From Actinomycetes bacterium (lineage in GTDB: Bacteria; Actinomycetota; Acidimicrobiia; Acidimicrobiales; GCA-2861595): a stretch of 40,634 bases of DNA. The notes beneath the pieces were generated by a model that saw only the letters and a list, made by a program, of their open reading frames with translations, was not told the origin of the DNA and did not search any database. The position numbers were made by a program, and so were the translations under genes. This document shows, one piece after another, positions 38,922 through 40,634 of this stretch (the stretch's first letter is position 1; the number at the start of each line of letters is the position of its first letter). Location of the stretch: NCBI GenBank assembly GCA_023264975.1, contig JAHFUS010000037.1, forward strand, positions 1 to 40,634, in the 5' to 3' direction.

Positions 38922-39060
38922 GTCGCAGCAGGCCGTCCTGGTCGACACCGGCGTGGCGGTGGCGGTGGCGGTGGCGGTGGCCGACCACGAGCACCACGCC
39001 GTTACCATGCGCTCCATGCGGGGCAGGGCCCTCGGCCTGGCCGGGCAGGGTGTCATGCCA
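38905..39060 (+). pseudogene. Truncated VapC/PIN-domain toxin remnant
   Basis: The ATG at 38905 overlaps the antitoxin stop. The first 45 or so codons resemble a VapC N-terminus: QAVLVDTGVAVAV with the first catalytic Asp, ADHEHHAVTMRSMRGRALGLAG. Homology then ends and the frame runs into the region antisense to the Uma2 gene, stopping at 39207. The other three acidic PIN residues are absent, so it should be inactive. The VAVAVAVAVA stretch comes from five tandem GTGGC(G/C) units. Confidence 0.7.
38953..38982 (+). repeat. Hexanucleotide run GTGGCG, five units
   Basis: Four GTGGCG units and a final GTGGCC, inside the vapC remnant. In frame they encode alternating Val and Ala. Slippage in such a run changes length by two residues and does not shift the frame. 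Confidence 0.85.
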
Positions 39061-39107
39061 GCCTGCGATCCCATGGCCACAGTTGTGCGCCACGGCCCGA
39101 TCCCGAG

Positions 39108-39674
39108 TCAGGCCGGTGGCAGGAGATCCTCGACGTCGATGACGATGTCCGGGAACGCTTCGGGCGCAACGCCGGCCCCAGGGCCGAACGAACGCCTGTC
39201 CGTATAGGCGCCGCCCTCCGGTCGCAGGCAGACCTCGACTGCGCCGGCGACCAGGTTGACCAGCCAAACCTCGCCCACGCCCGCCGCCGCGTAGAGCGGG
39301 AGCTTGTGCCGGGCGTCCCAGGCGGCGGTGGTGTCGCCGACCTCGACGAGGAGGAGGATATCGCCAGGCGTGGGATGGGCGCCCGCGTAGTCGTCGCGGC
39401 GCGGCCGGAGCAGGGCGATGTCGGGCTGCGGTTCGGACAGGTCGTCCAGCCGGACGGGGTTCTGCACCAGGACGATGGCCCGGGCACCGAGGCTCTGCTG
39501 GAACAGCCGGTCGAGACGCGTGACGCACGCCGCGTGGTGGGAGCCGATCGGCGCCATCTCGATGATCTTCCCCTGGAGCAGTTCGACCCGTTCGTCGGGG
39601 CCGAGTATCCCCGTGTCGGCCATCAGGTAGTAGTCCTCGACCGTGAAACGGTGGGCAACGGGCTGGACCGCCAT
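39108..39674 (-). CDS. Uma2 (DUF820) family endonuclease-fold protein, intact copy
   Basis: A 188-residue protein of the Uma2/DUF820 family, with a PD-(D/E)XK restriction-like fold of unknown cellular role. Visible are HRFTVEDYYLMADTGILGPDERVELLQGKIIEM, the QPDIALLRPR strand with Asp, ILLLVEVGDT with Glu, and the LYAAAGVGEVWLVNL segment with a Lys before it (RHKLPLY). The acidic and lysine residues are in the expected order, so it may be active. The start at 39674 has CGTGCCATGGC context. A truncated second copy at 39954-40274 shares both coding and upstream DNA. Confidence 0.87.
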   Translation of the reverse strand: MAVQPVAHRFTVEDYYLMADTGILGPDERVELLQGKIIEMAPIGSHHAACVTRLDRLFQQSLGARAIVLVQNPVRLDDLSEPQPDIALLRPRRDDYAGAHPTPGDILLLVEVGDTTAAWDARHKLPLYAAAGVGEVWLVNLVAGAVEVCLRPEGGAYTDRRSFGPGAGVAPEAFPDIVIDVEDLLPPA

Positions 39675-39796
39675 GGCACGACGATACCGCGAGGACTCGC
39701 GAGGACCGCCTCCGGAGAGCCCGGCCGTCCCCCCGCCCGCCCGTGTGTCGTCCTCCGCTCGGGGAGGCGTCCCCCCCTATCGAGCCGGGTGAGACA

Positions 39797-39952
39797 GTGA
39801 CCGACTGCCCGGACTACGAGGACAATCGGATCCTCGAGTGCGCCTCAGGCAGCGGATCCATGCTCATCGTCAGCGATGACGCAAACCTCACCTCGATGTC
39901 GCCGTGGCGCGGCACGCCCGTCGTCATTACCGGCGAGTTCGTCAAGAGGACT
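39797..39952 (+). pseudogene. C-terminal fragment of a PIN-family toxin
   Basis: About 50 codons read CPDYEDNRILECASGSGSML, then IVSDDANLTSMSPWRGTPVV and ITGEFV. This fits the last third of the COG1569/PIN_3 toxin family, with its (D)P.DN..L..A, (V)SGD.DLL and F(R)GI.I.TP.EFL order. The N-terminal part is missing, and the fragment ends abruptly at the junction with the truncated Uma2 copy. It is not expected to be functional. Confidence 0.5.
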
Positions 39953-39953
39953 G

Positions 39954-40274
39954 ATGCATGTCGCCAGGCCTGGGATGGGCGCTCGCGTAGTTGTCGTGGC
40001 GAGTACGGAGCAGGGCGACGTCGGGCTGCGGTTCGGACAGGTCGTCCAGGCGGACAGGGCCCTGCACTGAGACGATCGCTCGCCCGCCCAGCTGTTGGTG
40101 GAACAGCCGGCTCAGCTGTCTGACGCAGCCGGCGTGGTGGGAGCCGATGAGCGCCACCTCGATGATCTCCCCCTGGAGCAGTTCGACCCAATCGTCGGCA
40201 CCGAGGATCCCGGCGTCGGCCATCCGGTAGTAGTCCTCGACGGTGAAACGGTGGGCAACGGGCTGGGCCGCCAT
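39954..40274 (-). pseudogene. Truncated second Uma2 copy
   Basis: From an ATG at 40274 the frame gives about 105 residues matching the intact Uma2 protein (HRFTVEDYYRMADAGILGAD, then LLQGEIIEV and QPDVALLRTR). It stops at the position equivalent to 39359 in the intact gene, after the PRPGD residues, where the PIN fragment begins. The upstream 80 or so bases also match, so promoter and 5' half were copied together. The catalytic Glu and Lys strands are missing. About 218 nt separate it from pilM. Confidence 0.8.
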
Positions 40275-40379
40275 GGCACGAAGATCCCGCGAGGACCTGA
40301 GGGGACCGCCACCGCCGGCCCCGCCCGTCCGCCGTCCTCCGCTCCGGGAGGCGTGAAGCCGGCAACCGGAAAGTTGGGT

Positions 40380-40407
40380 TCAATGCGCCGCTCCGGCGTG
40401 CCGATGG
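40380..40407 (+). promoter_or_regulatory. Sigma-28/WhiG-like promoter before pilM
   Basis: TCAA, 16 nt, GCCGATGG, in the 218-nt gap between the truncated Uma2 copy and pilM, 85 nt before the pilM ATG. It is the fifth site with this spacing. The rest of the gap shows no gene. Confidence 0.55.
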
Positions 40408-40492
40408 TCTCTCCAATGGTTCGGTTCGGGGCGCACAGCGCCGGCACTCGGGAGGGTCACGTGAAGCACGACGAGGGACGAGGAGCGGTCTG

Positions 40493-40634
40493 ATGGCCAC
40501 GAGAGTCGTCGGCCTCGACCTCGGCAGCTACGGCGTAAGGGCCGTGGAGATGACGCTGGGCAACGGCGAGCCGACGCTCGAGCGCTTCGCCCAGATCACC
40601 CTGCCGCCCGGCGCCGTCCGCGACGGCGAGGTGG
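40493..40634 (+). CDS. pilM: PilM-type actin-like pilus assembly protein (5' end only)
   Basis: Only the first 47 codons lie in the window. They read MATRVVGLDLGSYGVRAVEM, the phosphate-1 loop of an actin/FtsA-like ATPase, followed by PTLERFAQITLPPGAVRDGEV, the usual PilM N-terminus. PilM works in the cytoplasm with PilN and PilO to align the pilus machine. AGGAG at 40481-40485 lies 7 nt before the ATG. The gene runs off the end of the window; pilN and pilO are expected next. Confidence 0.87.
   Translation, partial: MATRVVGLDLGSYGVRAVEMTLGNGEPTLERFAQITLPPGAVRDGEV

Noticed and set aside
1-40634. tRNA or rRNA genes
   Set aside because: No cloverleaf with TTCGANNC-type T-arm or rRNA-like stretch was recognised on either strand by eye; a dedicated search would be needed to exclude them completely.

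Overview
The window is GC-rich chromosomal DNA (roughly 70% by eye) from a high-GC actinobacterium. Two points suggest a deep-branching, non-mycelial lineage such as Acidimicrobiia or a relative; this is an inference from gene order, not a search result. First, the housekeeping order ruvCAB-queA-tgt-yajC-secDF-apt-relA-hisS-aspS-rarA-(DUF948, DUF6167)-alaS-ruvX-mltG-aroE is actinobacterial. Second, it runs straight into a type IV pilus (T4P) cluster. GTG, TTG and even CTG starts are frequent, stop/start overlaps are common, and several operons look leaderless. No rRNA, tRNA, CRISPR array or intact transposase was seen.

Region 1 (1-1400): a TetR regulator and a divergent cupin protein share a palindromic operator candidate; a short imperfect direct repeat brackets the pair. 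Region 2 (1490-12000): Holliday-junction genes ruvCAB, queuosine genes queA and tgt, the Sec accessory genes yajC-secD-secF, apt, and a bifunctional (p)ppGpp synthetase/hydrolase. A small hairpin-bearing repeat family occurs at the ruvC 3' end and, as a tandem pair, after tgt. Region 3 (11971-13195): a DUF559-type endonuclease-fold gene bracketed by two 44-nt palindromic repeats. Region 4 (13196-24913): hisS, aspS, a broken minus-strand gene pair, rarA followed by a decayed copy of its own 3' end, two small actinobacterial proteins, alaS, ruvX, mltG and aroE (apparent CTG start).

Region 5 (25025-40634) is the most interesting part: a T4P locus with a DUF4388 protein, pilB, pilT, pilC, two almost identical major pilins, an opposite-strand O-antigen-ligase-like gene (candidate pilin glycosyltransferase), the prepilin peptidase, three minor-pilin-type genes and the start of pilM. 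It carries an unusual concentration of cyclic-di-GMP-linked signals. Five promoter-like sites match the sigma-28/FliA/WhiG pattern with identical 16-nt spacing. A cyclic-di-GMP-I (GEMM) riboswitch lies before the first pilin. Both ATPases carry MshEN-type N-terminal modules, a fold known to bind cyclic di-GMP. Together these suggest pilus output is controlled by cyclic di-GMP at transcription initiation, leader RNA and motor protein. The locus is interrupted at 38.7-40.3 kb by toxin-antitoxin wreckage: an AbrB-like antitoxin with a truncated VapC, an intact Uma2 gene, a PIN-toxin fragment and a truncated second Uma2 copy.
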